A stretch of DNA of 64,000 nt from Actinoplanes utahensis (GTDB lineage: Bacteria; Actinomycetota; Actinomycetes; Mycobacteriales; Micromonosporaceae). The notes below the pieces were generated by a model. That model was given only the letters and a program-made list of their open reading frames with translations, searched no databases and had not been told where the DNA came from. Location of the stretch: contig NZ_BOMZ01000002.1 of NCBI RefSeq assembly GCF_016862455.1, positions 1 through 64,000 of the forward strand, in the 5' to 3' direction. Below are positions 32,464-41,543 of the stretch, one piece after another; within the stretch, counting starts at the first letter, position 1; each line of letters begins with the position of its first letter. A program made the position numbers and the translations under genes.

Positions 32464-33852
32464 TTAGAGCCAGGCACGGACTCCGGCCGCCGGTTTCGGA
32501 GTCTCGCCGCCGTACCGGGAGGCCGTCACGAAGTAGTTCTTGCACGGCTCGAAGATGAACTCCTGCGTCCAGCTCGTCTTGCCGCCGAGCATGAACTGCT
32601 GGAGGGTGTACGACGAGATGGCCGGTGGGACGCTGCCGCAGCCCGAGGCACCGTAGACGTTGTAGTCGTCGGCTCCCGCGACCGCATCCCAGTGGACGGT
32701 CACCGTGTACGGCTCGGCGGGGTTGGTCGTCACCCAGAACCGCGGGGCGGTAAGCGCCCGGACGGTGGCCGTCGCGGTCGCCGACGCGCCGCTGGTGTGG
32801 CTGTCGCCTCGCCGGGTGCGCACGTAGAACTGCATGGTGTGCCCGGCCGGCAGCAGGTCGGCGGTCCAGCTGTCCGCGCCGATGTTGTAGATGCCCTTGG
32901 TGAACGGCGCGCCGGCGGTCGCGTCCCGCTGCCAGAACTCGTAGTCGGTGGCGCCGAAGACGTGCGACCAGCTCACCTTGATCTTGTCGCCGACCGGCAC
33001 GGCGGTGATCGACGTGGGCGCGCCCGGCTTGAGCGGCGCGGGCAGGCTGGTGGGGATCGGGGCCGGGGCGCCGCCCAACCCGAAGGAGCTGTTGAGGGTG
33101 GCCGCGAACGCGTTCGCGATCACGTACTCCCCGCGGATGTTGGGGTGCAGACCGTCGTAGGCGTCCCGGTTCTCGTCGAACGGGCTGTCGATGTCCACCA
33201 CCCGGATCGGTGAGATGTCGCTGGACAGCTGCGGCACCCGGGCGGCGAGCATCGCGTTGTAGTTGGTGATCTTCTGTGGCAGGTCCGGGTGCACCTCCAG
33301 TGGGGTGCGGTGCAGGACGTTGGCGACCAGGATGCGGACGTCCGGCTTCGCCGCGCGGGCGTGGTAGACGAACCACTCGAAGTCGTTGAGCAGCCCGGCC
33401 GGTTCGTTGACACCCCAGCCGAGGTCGTTGAAGCCGAGCTCGACCAGCAGGTAGTCCGGCTGGTAGGTGGACACGTGACCGCCCACCACGTCCTTGGCCT
33501 GGTGCATCTGCCAGCCCCACTGGGCCAGGTTGGCGCTGTCGAAACTGATGCCGGGACGGTACGCGCCGGTATGCGAGCCGCCGCCGTCGAACTCGGCCGG
33601 CACCTTCGTGGTGCCGGTCCACGGTCCGACGAAATCGGCCCCCGTCCCGCTCAGATGGGTGGCCAGCCGGTACCGCCAGGTGTAGTCGCCCTCGATCCCC
33701 TGGCTGATGGAGTCCCCCACCACCATCAGCTTGGGCGCCGCCGCCTGCGCCGCGCTGCCGTGGACCAGCACCAGCAGGTTGGCCAGCAACGTCATCGCGA
33801 CGAGCGCCACCAGGGAGCGCGCCGGCCGCCTCCCCCGTTTGTCAAAGCTCAT
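32464..33852 (-). CDS. Secreted SGNH hydrolase with FN3-like domains
   Basis: A 462-residue exported esterase. Signal peptide VALVAMTLLANLLVLVHGSAAQA, then block I MVVGDSISQG, block III ELGFNDLGWG and block V YDGLHPNIRGEYV, a complete Ser-Asp/His set. Fibronectin type III-like domains cover about 265-355 (PTSITAVPVGDKIKVSWSHV) and 360-455. The ATG at 33852 is favoured by the signal peptide; another ATG at 33879 in AT-rich sequence is possible. Single gene. Likely acts on a polysaccharide ester; the substrate is unknown. Confidence 0.87.
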   Translation of the reverse strand: MSFDKRGRRPARSLVALVAMTLLANLLVLVHGSAAQAAAPKLMVVGDSISQGIEGDYTWRYRLATHLSGTGADFVGPWTGTTKVPAEFDGGGSHTGAYRPGISFDSANLAQWGWQMHQAKDVVGGHVSTYQPDYLLVELGFNDLGWGVNEPAGLLNDFEWFVYHARAAKPDVRILVANVLHRTPLEVHPDLPQKITNYNAMLAARVPQLSSDISPIRVVDIDSPFDENRDAYDGLHPNIRGEYVIANAFAATLNSSFGLGGAPAPIPTSLPAPLKPGAPTSITAVPVGDKIKVSWSHVFGATDYEFWQRDATAGAPFTKGIYNIGADSWTADLLPAGHTMQFYVRTRRGDSHTSGASATATATVRALTAPRFWVTTNPAEPYTVTVHWDAVAGADDYNVYGASGCGSVPPAISSYTLQQFMLGGKTSWTQEFIFEPCKNYFVTASRYGGETPKPAAGVRAWL

Positions 33853-33980
33853 GCGCCCGAGGATGCCAGTGAGATTCATTCATGTAAACAAATGATTTCG
33901 GGTACGCCGTGCGCGCCCGATCCCGGAGCCATCTACGATCTTCACCGACCGTGTACGGCGTCCCGGGTGGAGGATCAGCG

Positions 33981-34448
33981 ATGGCGCAGGAGACCGTCGG
34001 CACACCCCGTGCCGTGCAGATGGTCGCGGCCGGTGTGGCGCTGCTCGGCATCCTCAACATCGTCCGGCTCGTCGTGCAGACCGCGCTGACGTTCACCGGC
34101 GGCGGGTGGCCCACCGGCGGACGCACCATGTTCCTGGCGCTCAACGCGATCCCGTTGGCGCTCTCGGTGTTCTACGTGTTCCTGGCCTTTCAACTGACCC
34201 GGGGCCGGTCGTGGGCCTGGATCGCGGCGATCGTGCTGGCCACGCTCACCACGGTCGTCGGCGCGTTCATGCTGCTCATCGCGCTGCTCGGCGGCAGCTC
34301 CCCGCTCCTCGGGCTGGCCATGTTCGCCGTACCCCTCGCCGTTCTGCTGGGTTTGACCGTGCCCCGCCCGGTGCGCGCCTTCTTCGCCCGCAAACCGGCA
34401 CCCGCGCCGCGTCCCCCGCACCCCGCGCCCGGCCCCTGGACGCCCTGA
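33981..34448 (+). CDS. Four-span membrane protein, unknown function
   Basis: 155 residues. Hydrophobic segments at about 12-36, 48-70, 78-98 and 103-122, then a Pro/Ala tail. GGAGG sits 8 nt before the ATG at 33981. I do not recognise the family. It is divergent from the SGNH hydrolase gene, sharing a 128-bp upstream region that holds an AT-rich tcatgtaaacaaatga patch. Confidence 0.7.
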   Translation: MAQETVGTPRAVQMVAAGVALLGILNIVRLVVQTALTFTGGGWPTGGRTMFLALNAIPLALSVFYVFLAFQLTRGRSWAWIAAIVLATLTTVVGAFMLLIALLGGSSPLLGLAMFAVPLAVLLGLTVPRPVRAFFARKPAPAPRPPHPAPGPWTP

Positions 34449-34454
34449 CGTCCC

Positions 34455-34832
34455 CTACCGGGTGCGGATCGTCTCGGCGAGATGGGTCTCCAACCTACTC
34501 GCGGCCCCCCACAGGTAGAAGGACGGGCGACCCCGATGGAGGCCGTCACGGTAGCGGCCGACACCGTCGACGGTGCGGCGGTCGCCGAGAAGCGGCATCT
34601 GCAGTTCGGCGGCCTTCCGCATCAGCTCGACGGCCGGCAGCCGGGTCCGGTCCTCGGCGCTGACGCGGACGGCCCTCCTGGTACCGGCGCCCGGCCCGAA
34701 CGCGCGCAGGTACACCTCGGGGGCGGCGAGAACGGACCGGTCCGTCGCGAACGCCGCCGCGAACGAGGTCAGGTCGGTTGCGGTCGACGGCCAGGCGATC
34801 CCTGATCGGCGTACGACGGCGAAGCGTCAGGA
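34455..34832 (-). pseudogene. Gene remnant without a start
   Basis: An open frame downstream of a TGA near 34833 reads about 125 residues with coding character: SGIAWPSTATDLTSFAAAF, then EVYLRAFGPGAGTRRAVRV, VELMRKAAELQMPLLGDRR and SFYLWGAASRLETHLAETI. No ATG, GTG or ribosome-binding site opens it before a GTG at 34715, which lacks a Shine-Dalgarno. It is best read as the 3-prime end of a decayed gene. I do not recognise the family. Confidence 0.45.
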
Positions 34833-34880
34833 ACGACCTTCGCCCGGTCGAGGCCGTCGACCGGGCTGAGGAAGCGCTGC

Positions 34881-36791
34881 TCACCCCAGGGCCGTACGCG
34901 GTTCCGGTAGCCACAGTTCCATCTCGATCGTGTTCTCCGGCGCCTGGAGGCTCGCCGCGAACGGGACCGGCCGGCCGAGTCGGTAGCCCTGCGCGAAGTC
35001 CACTCCGTACTCGCGCAGCAAGTCGATCGTCCGCTGATCCGGGACGCATTCGGCGGCGACACGGATGCCGAGGGCGTGGCACAGTTCCACGAGTTTGGAG
35101 ACGAGGGCCTGGTCCGGCGGCGACTGGCTCAGGTCGACGACGAAGACGCCGTCGATCTTGACCAGGTCCACCGGCAGGTGCTTGAGGTAGGCGAGGGCGG
35201 CGTACCCGGTGCCGAAGTCGTCGAGCGCGAGTTGGCAGCCGATCTCACGGATGCCCGTGGCGAACGCCAGGGCCTCGTTGCGGTTCTCGATCAGCGCGGT
35301 CTCGGTGATCTCGAACGTCAGGCACTCGGGATCCACCTGGTGCCGGTGGATCGCCTCGGTCACGAAGGCGAGCAGGCCGGGGTCGGCGAGGGACTTCCCG
35401 GAAAGGTTGATCTGGTAGTGGGATGTCTGCGCGCCTTGGCCGATCAGCTCGAGGGCGTGGTCGACGACCCACTTGTCCACAGCGAGGATCTCACCGAAAC
35501 GCTCAGCGACATCGAGGAACCCCCACGGGGCGACCGGGTCGCCGGTATGTCCCCGTACCCGGAGCAGGATCTCGTGCCGGGTGATCTGGTTGAGGCCGAG
35601 GTCGACGATGGGCTGGGCGTAGAGCAGGAACGAGTTGGCCGCCACCGCTCGCTGGACCCGCGTTCGGCAGCGGGCCGCCCGTTCCCGGCTCTGCTCCGGC
35701 CGGCGCATGACATTGACGGCGTCGCCTCTGCGGCGTGCCTCTCGAGCCGCGTCCTCGGCATCGACCAGCAGCTCGAATCCGGTGGCGGTCGCACCGGCGC
35801 CGAAGCGGACGATGCCGGCCCAGGCGTTGAGGCGCAGGGCGGTCTCCTGAGCGGTGAACAGGTGGCGGCGCAGTCGCTCGACGATCCGTGCCACGAGCGA
35901 TTCGGCCGGCGCCGTGCCGTCCCACGGCGAGGTGATGAGCACACCCCAGAGGCCGGGTCCGACGATGCCGCAGGGCACGTCCGTTCCGGCCGCGATGCGC
36001 AGCAGGGCAGCGATGTCGGAGTTCAGCCGGTCGTTGGCCTCGTCGGTGACGGCGCCGACAAGGCGGGTGGCGGGTTGGGTCGCCACGACGACGAGAGCAC
36101 CGTCGGTCGTACGCCTCGCCCTGTCGATCTCCTCGGTGAAGTAACCGCGTGTCGGCAGGCCGGTCAGGAAGTCCCGTGCGGCGAGATCGGCGCGCATCAT
36201 CTCGTTGCGGGTGGCGAGTCGACGACGTTCCTGGCGAGCCAGCTCCAGGGCGGTGACGTCCTCGCCGGTGGCGGCGATGCCCGACGGGACCCCGGCCGTC
36301 GTCAGGATCTCGATGTGGCAGTGCACGTAGCGGATACTGCCGCCCGGGTGGACGACCCGGAAGGTGACCTCGCCGGGACGCTGCTGCGCCCACGCCGTCT
36401 CCACGGCGTCGCGAACCGTCGCGACGTCGCCCGGATGCACCAGCTCAGCCAGCGTCTCCACCGGCGTCAGGTGCAGCATCCCCGGCGCGTATCCGAAGAT
36501 CATGGCCATTTCGTCGGACCATGCGAGGAGGTCGGCGCCGCCACCCGCACCCGTGGTCCAGGTGATGGTGCCCCGCTTCGCCAGTTGTGCGGCCCGCGCG
36601 ATCCGGGTCACTTCGTCGACTCGGCCGGTGAGCGGGTCGGTGGGGTCGGTGTCGACGAGAATCGGGTAGCCCTCGGCGAGTGAGAGGTCGTACTCGGCCT
36701 GGACTCTCCGGGCCAGTCGCCGGGCACGCGCGAGCTCCAGCGGACTCGGCTGATGGGTCCCGGCCAGCTGCAGGATGTCATCGAGGTCCAT
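34881..36791 (-). CDS. PAS-GGDEF-EAL cyclic di-GMP protein
   Basis: 636 residues, no membrane span. A PAS domain (about 75-185, WSDEMAMIFGYAPGML to GVPSGIAATGEDVTAL) is followed by a GGDEF-like domain (about 205-355) whose signature is lost (GPGLWGVLI in its place), so it should not make c-di-GMP. The EAL domain (about 385-625) keeps its metal and catalytic set: E in RHEILLRV, NLSGKSL, EITETALI, LDDFGTGYAAL, KIDGVFV, AECV and DFAQGY. It is thus a likely c-di-GMP phosphodiesterase. ATG at 36791 has AGGAGG 5 nt upstream and overlaps the sigma factor gene by 14 bp. Confidence 0.93.
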   Translation of the reverse strand: MDLDDILQLAGTHQPSPLELARARRLARRVQAEYDLSLAEGYPILVDTDPTDPLTGRVDEVTRIARAAQLAKRGTITWTTGAGGGADLLAWSDEMAMIFGYAPGMLHLTPVETLAELVHPGDVATVRDAVETAWAQQRPGEVTFRVVHPGGSIRYVHCHIEILTTAGVPSGIAATGEDVTALELARQERRRLATRNEMMRADLAARDFLTGLPTRGYFTEEIDRARRTTDGALVVVATQPATRLVGAVTDEANDRLNSDIAALLRIAAGTDVPCGIVGPGLWGVLITSPWDGTAPAESLVARIVERLRRHLFTAQETALRLNAWAGIVRFGAGATATGFELLVDAEDAAREARRRGDAVNVMRRPEQSRERAARCRTRVQRAVAANSFLLYAQPIVDLGLNQITRHEILLRVRGHTGDPVAPWGFLDVAERFGEILAVDKWVVDHALELIGQGAQTSHYQINLSGKSLADPGLLAFVTEAIHRHQVDPECLTFEITETALIENRNEALAFATGIREIGCQLALDDFGTGYAALAYLKHLPVDLVKIDGVFVVDLSQSPPDQALVSKLVELCHALGIRVAAECVPDQRTIDLLREYGVDFAQGYRLGRPVPFAASLQAPENTIEMELWLPEPRTALG

Positions 36792-37401
36792 GAGCACCTC
36801 CTGGACGCCGGCCGGTGTCCGGGTGCACGAACCCGGCGGCTTCGGCGAGCTGCCGCAGCCTGCTCTTGGCCGCGGCCTTGTAGCTGCGGACACTGATGTC
36901 GGCCAGGCCGAGGAGGCGGGCGATGTCCTCGTTGGAGAAGCCCTCACGGTCCATCTGGAACACTTCCGCGTGCCGCGGCGGCAGCTGGTGCAGCCAGCCG
37001 CGCAGGAGGTCCTGGGCCTCCCATGCGTCGGCGGGGCCGGGTTGCGGCACGGGCGGCAGATTCTCGGGCGCTCCCGCCGCTTCCCGCTGACGCCTGCTCT
37101 GCTCGTTGAGAATCTTGTTCCGCGCGACGATCACGATCCAGCCCGCCGGTTCGACGTAGTCCCTGATCTTCGGCCACTGCACCCTGCCCTGCAGGTAGGC
37201 CTCGTGCAGGGCGTCCTCGACCAGTTCCCGGTCGAAGCACCACGCGCGCAGGCCTCGTTCCACGATGTGGTAGCTGTTCTCGGTGAAGACGAGGAACTCC
37301 TCGGCGTACATCGCCTGGAGACGCGCCTCCTCCGCCTTCGCCGCCTCGTGCTCGTCAGCAGGCTCCGGCATCAGGGCCGCGGAGCCGTTCGTCACGCTCA
37401 C
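36778..37401 (-). CDS. ECF-like RNA polymerase sigma factor
   Basis: 207 residues. Region 2 includes CFDRELVEDALHEAYLQGRV and DYVEPAGWIVIVARNKILNEQSRR; region 4 is LPPRHAEVFQMDREGFSNEDIARLLGLADISVRSYKAAAKSRLRQL. The GTG at 37401 has GAGGAGG 5 nt upstream and overlaps the stop of the small membrane protein gene (GTGA). It is followed by the EAL gene, so a sigma factor and a c-di-GMP enzyme share one transcript. There is no classic anti-sigma gene; the upstream one-span protein may take that role. Confidence 0.88.
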   Translation of the reverse strand: MSVTNGSAALMPEPADEHEAAKAEEARLQAMYAEEFLVFTENSYHIVERGLRAWCFDRELVEDALHEAYLQGRVQWPKIRDYVEPAGWIVIVARNKILNEQSRRQREAAGAPENLPPVPQPGPADAWEAQDLLRGWLHQLPPRHAEVFQMDREGFSNEDIARLLGLADISVRSYKAAAKSRLRQLAEAAGFVHPDTGRRPGGAHGPR

Positions 37402-37694
37402 GCCGCCTCCTCACCGTCGTTGCCGAGCAGCGGCTCCCGGCCGCCGAACTCCACTTCGCGGTGCCCGTCACGGTCACGCTCCACGATGCGAACGACGCCA
37501 CGGTGCCGCTCCGCGAGCCCCATCAGCCCCGTGGCACGGGCGGCGACCCGTGCGGAGGCTTCGCGCTCGGCGTGCAACCGCGTCCGGTGGGCGAGATAAG
37601 CCCGAATCAGTCCCGCCAGCACCCCCGCCGCCACCACCATGGCGATGATCAGCGCTCCGTAGTCGGATGGTGGTCCCGCCATCACTTCGCTCAT
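37398..37694 (-). CDS. One-span small membrane protein upstream of the sigma factor
   Basis: 98 residues: one span at about 12-32 (GALIIAMVVAAGVLAGLIRAY), then a charged, probably coiled-coil cytoplasmic part (RTRLHAEREASARVAARATG) and an acidic end. GGGGG lies 5 nt before the ATG at 37694. Coupling to the sigma gene suggests control of its activity, but no zinc or anti-sigma motif is visible, so this is inference. Confidence 0.7.
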   Translation of the reverse strand: MSEVMAGPPSDYGALIIAMVVAAGVLAGLIRAYLAHRTRLHAEREASARVAARATGLMGLAERHRGVVRIVERDRDGHREVEFGGREPLLGNDGEEAA

Positions 37695-37983
37695 TGCATC
37701 CCCCAGTCGGTACCAGCTTGGCGATTGACTGTCCGTGAGGGAACCCGAATGTAGATGGCACACTGTCCACATTCTTCACCATGATCGTTGATCAAGCTTT
37801 TCATCGGCTCATACGCCTGAAAGTAGTGCCTGACACACAGAGTGCGAGCACAGAGATCAAACAACCGTACGAACCCGAACGGCTACGCTGTGTACAGTGC
37901 GGCCTGGGATCGGGGCTCATGACGGCACCTCGACAAAAGGTGACTATCGGTGAGATCTACCGAGGCGCGAGCGGACGCGGCGG
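37695..37983. other. Non-coding stretch
   Basis: A rather AT-rich 289 bp between the membrane protein start and the end of the oxidoreductase gene. It must hold the promoter of the leftward operon. I see no gene or clear operator. Confidence 0.55.
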
Positions 37984-39321
37984 TCAGTCGACGAGGGCGG
38001 GGACGGCCGAGAACACGTTGTCGGGGTCGTACCGTCGCTTGAGGGTCAGCAGACGGCCGAGGTTCGGGCCGTAGGAATCCCGGGCCCGCTCGTCCTCCGC
38101 GGGGCCCAGCAGGTTCGGGTAGCCGCCGGGCAGCGCGCCCTCGTCGAGCGCCGCCGCCACCGTGTCGGCCCACCCCGCGCAACGGTCCGCCTTCTGGCCG
38201 GGCGGCCACACCGCGATGATCTCCGCCACCTGATGCGGGGTGCGCAGCGCGAACGCTGTCGCCGCGGGATCGACCCGGGCCGCCGCGCCGTGGAACCTGT
38301 TGACGATCAGCGCCGAGTACGGCGACGGCAGCGCCTCCGCGCCGGCCATGAGGGCCCGCACGACAGCGGGGTCGACCGTGCGGAACCAGCGGCTGCGCAG
38401 CAGGTAGTGGTTGCGGTCGGAGACGTTGCCGTCGAACATGGCGAGAGCCGACGGGTACGGCATCGGGCCGACCTGATCGACCACCGGATGACCCAGCGAC
38501 CGCAGCCGCGTCACCCAGCGCTCCCCCGCGGACAGGTCGGTGCCGCAGTAGAACGGGCAGAGGAACGGTGTCGCCCGCCCGTCCGGGCCGGGCAGGAACC
38601 CGGTCATCACGGTCAGCTCGTCCGGGGCGTCGGCCACCACCTCGGCGTACCCGGACAGCACCGCGGCCGCCTCCGCCGGCGGGAACATGAGCATGCCGGC
38701 GAGGATGAGCGGAAGCTCGTACAGGCGGAAACGCATTCGGGTGACCACCCCGAAGTTGCCGCCCCCGCCGCGCAGCGCCCACAAGAGATCGGGTCCCGCC
38801 GTCACGGTGCTGCCGTCGGCGAGGATCACCTCCGCACCGAGCAGGTTGTCCAGAGCCAGACCGGCACTGCCGATCAGCGCGCCGTACCCACCGGCGGAGG
38901 TGAGCCCGGCCAGCCCGACCGAACTGACCACCCCGGTCGCGGCGGCCAGACCGCGCGGGGTCGCGGCGGCCAGCAGGTCGGCGGTGAGCGCGCCGCCCTG
39001 GACGGTCGCCTCCCGCGCGGCCGGGTCGACACGCACACCGCGCATCCGGGTCAGATCGACGACCAGGCCGCCGTCACGGATGGCCCGGCCGGCCCAGTCG
39101 TGCCCGCCGACGCGTACCGACAGAGGCAGACCGGCGTCCCGCGCCGCGCCGACCGCACGTGCCACCTCCGTCGCGTCGGCGCAGACCGCGACCATCGCCG
39201 GCCGGCGATCCACGTCGGCGTTCCAGACCCGCCGGGCGGCGGGATAGTCGTCGTCCCGCGGCGTCAGCAGACGCTTGCCGAGGTACGGGCGCAGCAGGTC
39301 GGCAGCGGTTTCGGCGCGCAT
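37984..39321 (-). CDS. FAD-linked oxidoreductase (BBE-like)
   Basis: 445 residues of the PCMH/berberine-bridge group. The FAD domain has VRVGGHDWAGRA, whose histidine is the expected covalent FAD ligand, and TSAGGYGALIGSAGLALDNLL. The usual second (cysteinyl) ligand site is replaced by VVSSVGLAG, so one covalent bond is likely. The C-terminal BBE element is YGPNLGRLLTLKRRYDPDNVF. Such enzymes oxidise sugars, alcohols or natural-product intermediates. There is no signal peptide and no biosynthetic neighbour, so the substrate stays open. Confidence 0.9.
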   Translation of the reverse strand: MRAETAADLLRPYLGKRLLTPRDDDYPAARRVWNADVDRRPAMVAVCADATEVARAVGAARDAGLPLSVRVGGHDWAGRAIRDGGLVVDLTRMRGVRVDPAAREATVQGGALTADLLAAATPRGLAAATGVVSSVGLAGLTSAGGYGALIGSAGLALDNLLGAEVILADGSTVTAGPDLLWALRGGGGNFGVVTRMRFRLYELPLILAGMLMFPPAEAAAVLSGYAEVVADAPDELTVMTGFLPGPDGRATPFLCPFYCGTDLSAGERWVTRLRSLGHPVVDQVGPMPYPSALAMFDGNVSDRNHYLLRSRWFRTVDPAVVRALMAGAEALPSPYSALIVNRFHGAAARVDPAATAFALRTPHQVAEIIAVWPPGQKADRCAGWADTVAAALDEGALPGGYPNLLGPAEDERARDSYGPNLGRLLTLKRRYDPDNVFSAVPALVD

Positions 39322-39416
39322 GGCGGGCTCCTGCGGAGACGAGGCTATGGCCCGGCGACCGTACCCCCGACGGCAGGTGAGACGCCGTCACCAATACGAC
39401 TTCTTCATCGGTGTGG

Positions 39417-40673
39417 TCAGCGGCAGTCGGCGGAGGTGGCGGCGGACACGTCGGCGCCCCCGTCACTGCGACGAGGCCGGCCGTGGTGGCCGTGCCAGTC
39501 GATGATCAGCAGGGTGGCGTCGTCCTCGAGAGTGGGCCCGGCCACGGCGAGGACCCCGTCGGCCAGGGCCCGTACGGCCTCGCGCGGATGCAGGGCGTGC
39601 AGTCCCCGGAGGCGGGCCGTCAGGTCGAGGGCGGCGGCCCGGCGTTCGTGCATGCCGTCGGTGACGATCACCAGCCGGTCGCCGGGCCGCAGCGTGACCG
39701 CGCCCCCACGGGCCCTCCGGCCGGGGAACATGCCGAGAGCGAGGCTGCGGGGCAGGGCCAGCTCCCGGGGGCTGCCGTCGCGGATCAGGATGGGCGGCAC
39801 GTGCCCGGCGTTGACCATGTCGCATGTCCCGGTGTTCAGGTCGAGGCGGCCGAGGACGGCGGTCAGGAACGCCCCGCGGACCGGGGCGTGCTCGGCGATC
39901 GCGGCGCCGGCCCGGTCGGCCTGTTCGGTGAGGCTGTGCCCGGCCCGGCGGGAGTTGCGCAGGCTCCCCACGCCGAGGGTGGCGATCAGGGCGCTGGTCA
40001 CGCCGTGGCCCATGGCGTCGGTGACGCTGAAATGCAGGGTGTCGCGGGCCAGGCTGTAGTCGAAGGTGTCCCCGCCGATGCTCGCCGACGGTTCCAGCCA
40101 GCCGGACAGGGTGAACGAGCCGCCTTCGCAGGTGAAGGCGGCCGGCAGCAGCCGGCGCTGGATCTCGGCGGAGAGGCTGAACGGGGTGGTGCGCTGTCCC
40201 CACTCGAACAGGTCGGTGTGGCGGCGGTTGGCGATCACCACGAACGCCAGCGCATGAGCGGTCCGTACGATCTCGGCCAGCGCCTGCGGTGTCGGCTCCG
40301 CGGGCATCGTTATCTCCAGCAGGCCGATCACCTCCCCGCGTTCGGTGACCGGGGCCAGGACGGTCCAGGTCGTGTCGCCGCTCACCACCTGGACGGTCTG
40401 GGTGCGGAGCGCCTCCTCCTGAGGGCCGCCGTCGAAGGGGACCACTGTCGCGACCTCGCCGCCGTCCCGCCGGCCGTTCGCCGCACTGTCGAACGGGACG
40501 TGCGCGAGCCGGACCAGGGCCCGGCCGCTGAGGTCGGTGATGAGGAAGGAGATGGTGCGGGCGTGCAGGGCGGCGCCGAGTTCCCTGGTCACGGCCTCGA
40601 CAGCGTTCACGGGCGTCGCGTCCTCGGCCGCCGCCAGCATCCCGGACAGCGCCACTTCGACCGACGGATCCAT
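39417..40673 (-). CDS. GAF-domain SpoIIE-type PP2C phosphatase
   Basis: 418 residues. A GAF-like sensor (about 20-165) precedes a PPM/SpoIIE phosphatase with [22 protein letters not shown] (metal Asp), [28 protein letters not shown] and [12 protein letters not shown]. In actinomycetes these enzymes dephosphorylate STAS anti-anti-sigma factors in partner-switching. A SigB-STAS fusion lies far away at 61798 and could be one substrate; that link is speculative. The ATG at 40673 is the likely start, with a second possible at 40685. Confidence 0.9.
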   Translation of the reverse strand: MDPSVEVALSGMLAAAEDATPVNAVEAVTRELGAALHARTISFLITDLSGRALVRLAHVPFDSAANGRRDGGEVATVVPFDGGPQEEALRTQTVQVVSGDTTWTVLAPVTERGEVIGLLEITMPAEPTPQALAEIVRTAHALAFVVIANRRHTDLFEWGQRTTPFSLSAEIQRRLLPAAFTCEGGSFTLSGWLEPSASIGGDTFDYSLARDTLHFSVTDAMGHGVTSALIATLGVGSLRNSRRAGHSLTEQADRAGAAIAEHAPVRGAFLTAVLGRLDLNTGTCDMVNAGHVPPILIRDGSPRELALPRSLALGMFPGRRARGGAVTLRPGDRLVIVTDGMHERRAAALDLTARLRGLHALHPREAVRALADGVLAVAGPTLEDDATLLIIDWHGHHGRPRRSDGGADVSAATSADCR

Positions 40674-40804
40674 ACCGGGCAGCATACGAAATCGCGGGTG
40701 TGGCCTCGCGACACCGACCGGGTACCCGACCACTGTCGGGACGGCCGGCCGATCACGTGCTATGTTGGTCCCGTTGCAGTTTTGATTTCCGTAGACGTTT
40801 TCGG

Positions 40805-40847
40805 GCGCCTGATGGGTTTGTCAAACCATCCAGGCGCTTTTTCGTTT
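40805..40847 (+). terminator. Intrinsic terminator in the cold-shock leader
   Basis: gcgcctg and caggcgc (40805-40811, 40831-40837) close a hairpin further paired by atgg/ccat and gtttg/caaac, followed by ttttt-cg-ttttt. It lies about 96 nt before the cold-shock start codon. No plus-strand gene lies upstream, so it is an attenuator or ends a small RNA. Confidence 0.8.
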
Positions 40848-40933
40848 TTCGTGTCGTTTCGACGCGGGTGATCAACGCGGCGGCATATGAGTCCGCACAG
40901 TGCGGTCTCGGAACGGCCTGCGAAGGAGCAGAC

Positions 40934-41137
40934 ATGACTACTGGCACCGTGAAGTGGTTCAACGCCGACAAGGGTTTCGGCTTCATCAGCCCGGACGACG
41001 GCGGCGCTGACGTCTTCGCCCACTTCTCCGCGATCGCGACGAGCGGCTACCGCAGTCTCGAGGAGAACCAGAAGGTCGAGTTCGACATCACCCAGGGCCA
41101 GAAGGGCCCGCAGGCGGAGAACATCCGCCCGCTCTGA
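40934..41137 (+). CDS. Cold-shock domain protein
   Basis: 67 residues, a single cold-shock domain that binds single-stranded RNA/DNA. RNP1-like [10 protein letters not shown] and RNP2-like DVFAHFSAI are present after [20 protein letters not shown] lies 5-6 nt before the ATG. The leader carries a terminator hairpin (40805-40847) and a strong terminator follows the gene. Confidence 0.97.
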   Translation: MTTGTVKWFNADKGFGFISPDDGGADVFAHFSAIATSGYRSLEENQKVEFDITQGQKGPQAENIRPL

Positions 41138-41145
41138 TGGACGCG

Positions 41146-41189
41146 CGCCGAACGGCCGTCCGCTGATCTCAGCGGACTGCCGTTCGGCG
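41146..41189 (+). terminator. Terminator after the cold-shock gene
   Basis: cgccgaacggc-c-gtccgctga pairs with tcagcggac-t-gccgttcggcg: a stem of about 20 bp with one mismatch, starting 9 nt after the stop. Confidence 0.85.
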
Positions 41190-41261
41190 TTACCCACGCC
41201 GCCGCCAGGCTCGACAGCCGCAGCCACGGTCACACCGTGCGGCACCCTGGAGGAGATCACC

Positions 41262-41543
41262 ATGACAACCACCTATTCGGGTCCCGCGAAGCTGATCCTG
41301 ATCGACGGCGCATGCATCTCGGGCATGGCCTCGCTCAGCACCAACCAGCGTGGCGGGATCAACGGCTGGGGCGGCACGTTCCGTCCCGACGAGATCACGA
41401 CGGACCTTCGCAACGCGGGCGAAGGGCTGCAGCTGGAACTGCCCTATGATCGCGTCGGAGCGGTCGCGGTCACCGGCATGCGCAAGCTTCTCGCCACGCA
41501 GCTGCTGATGTCCTTGAAGGGCGACGGCCCCGTGCCGTTCTGA
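41262..41543 (+). CDS. Small protein, unknown function
   Basis: 93 residues, soluble, beta-rich, with SGPAKLILIDGACISGMASL and GGINGWGGTFRPDEI. GGAGGAG lies 5 nt before the ATG. The stop overlaps the next start (TGATG), so the two are translationally coupled. I do not recognise the family. Confidence 0.7.
   Translation: MTTTYSGPAKLILIDGACISGMASLSTNQRGGINGWGGTFRPDEITTDLRNAGEGLQLELPYDRVGAVAVTGMRKLLATQLLMSLKGDGPVPF

Noticed and set aside
31929..32558. Frames across the GC repeat block
   Set aside because: They reflect the tcggaccggccggcc repeats and do not look like protein.
37695..37983. Riboswitch or RNA gene
   Set aside because: The stretch is AT-richer than average, but I find no conserved aptamer or tRNA-like fold.
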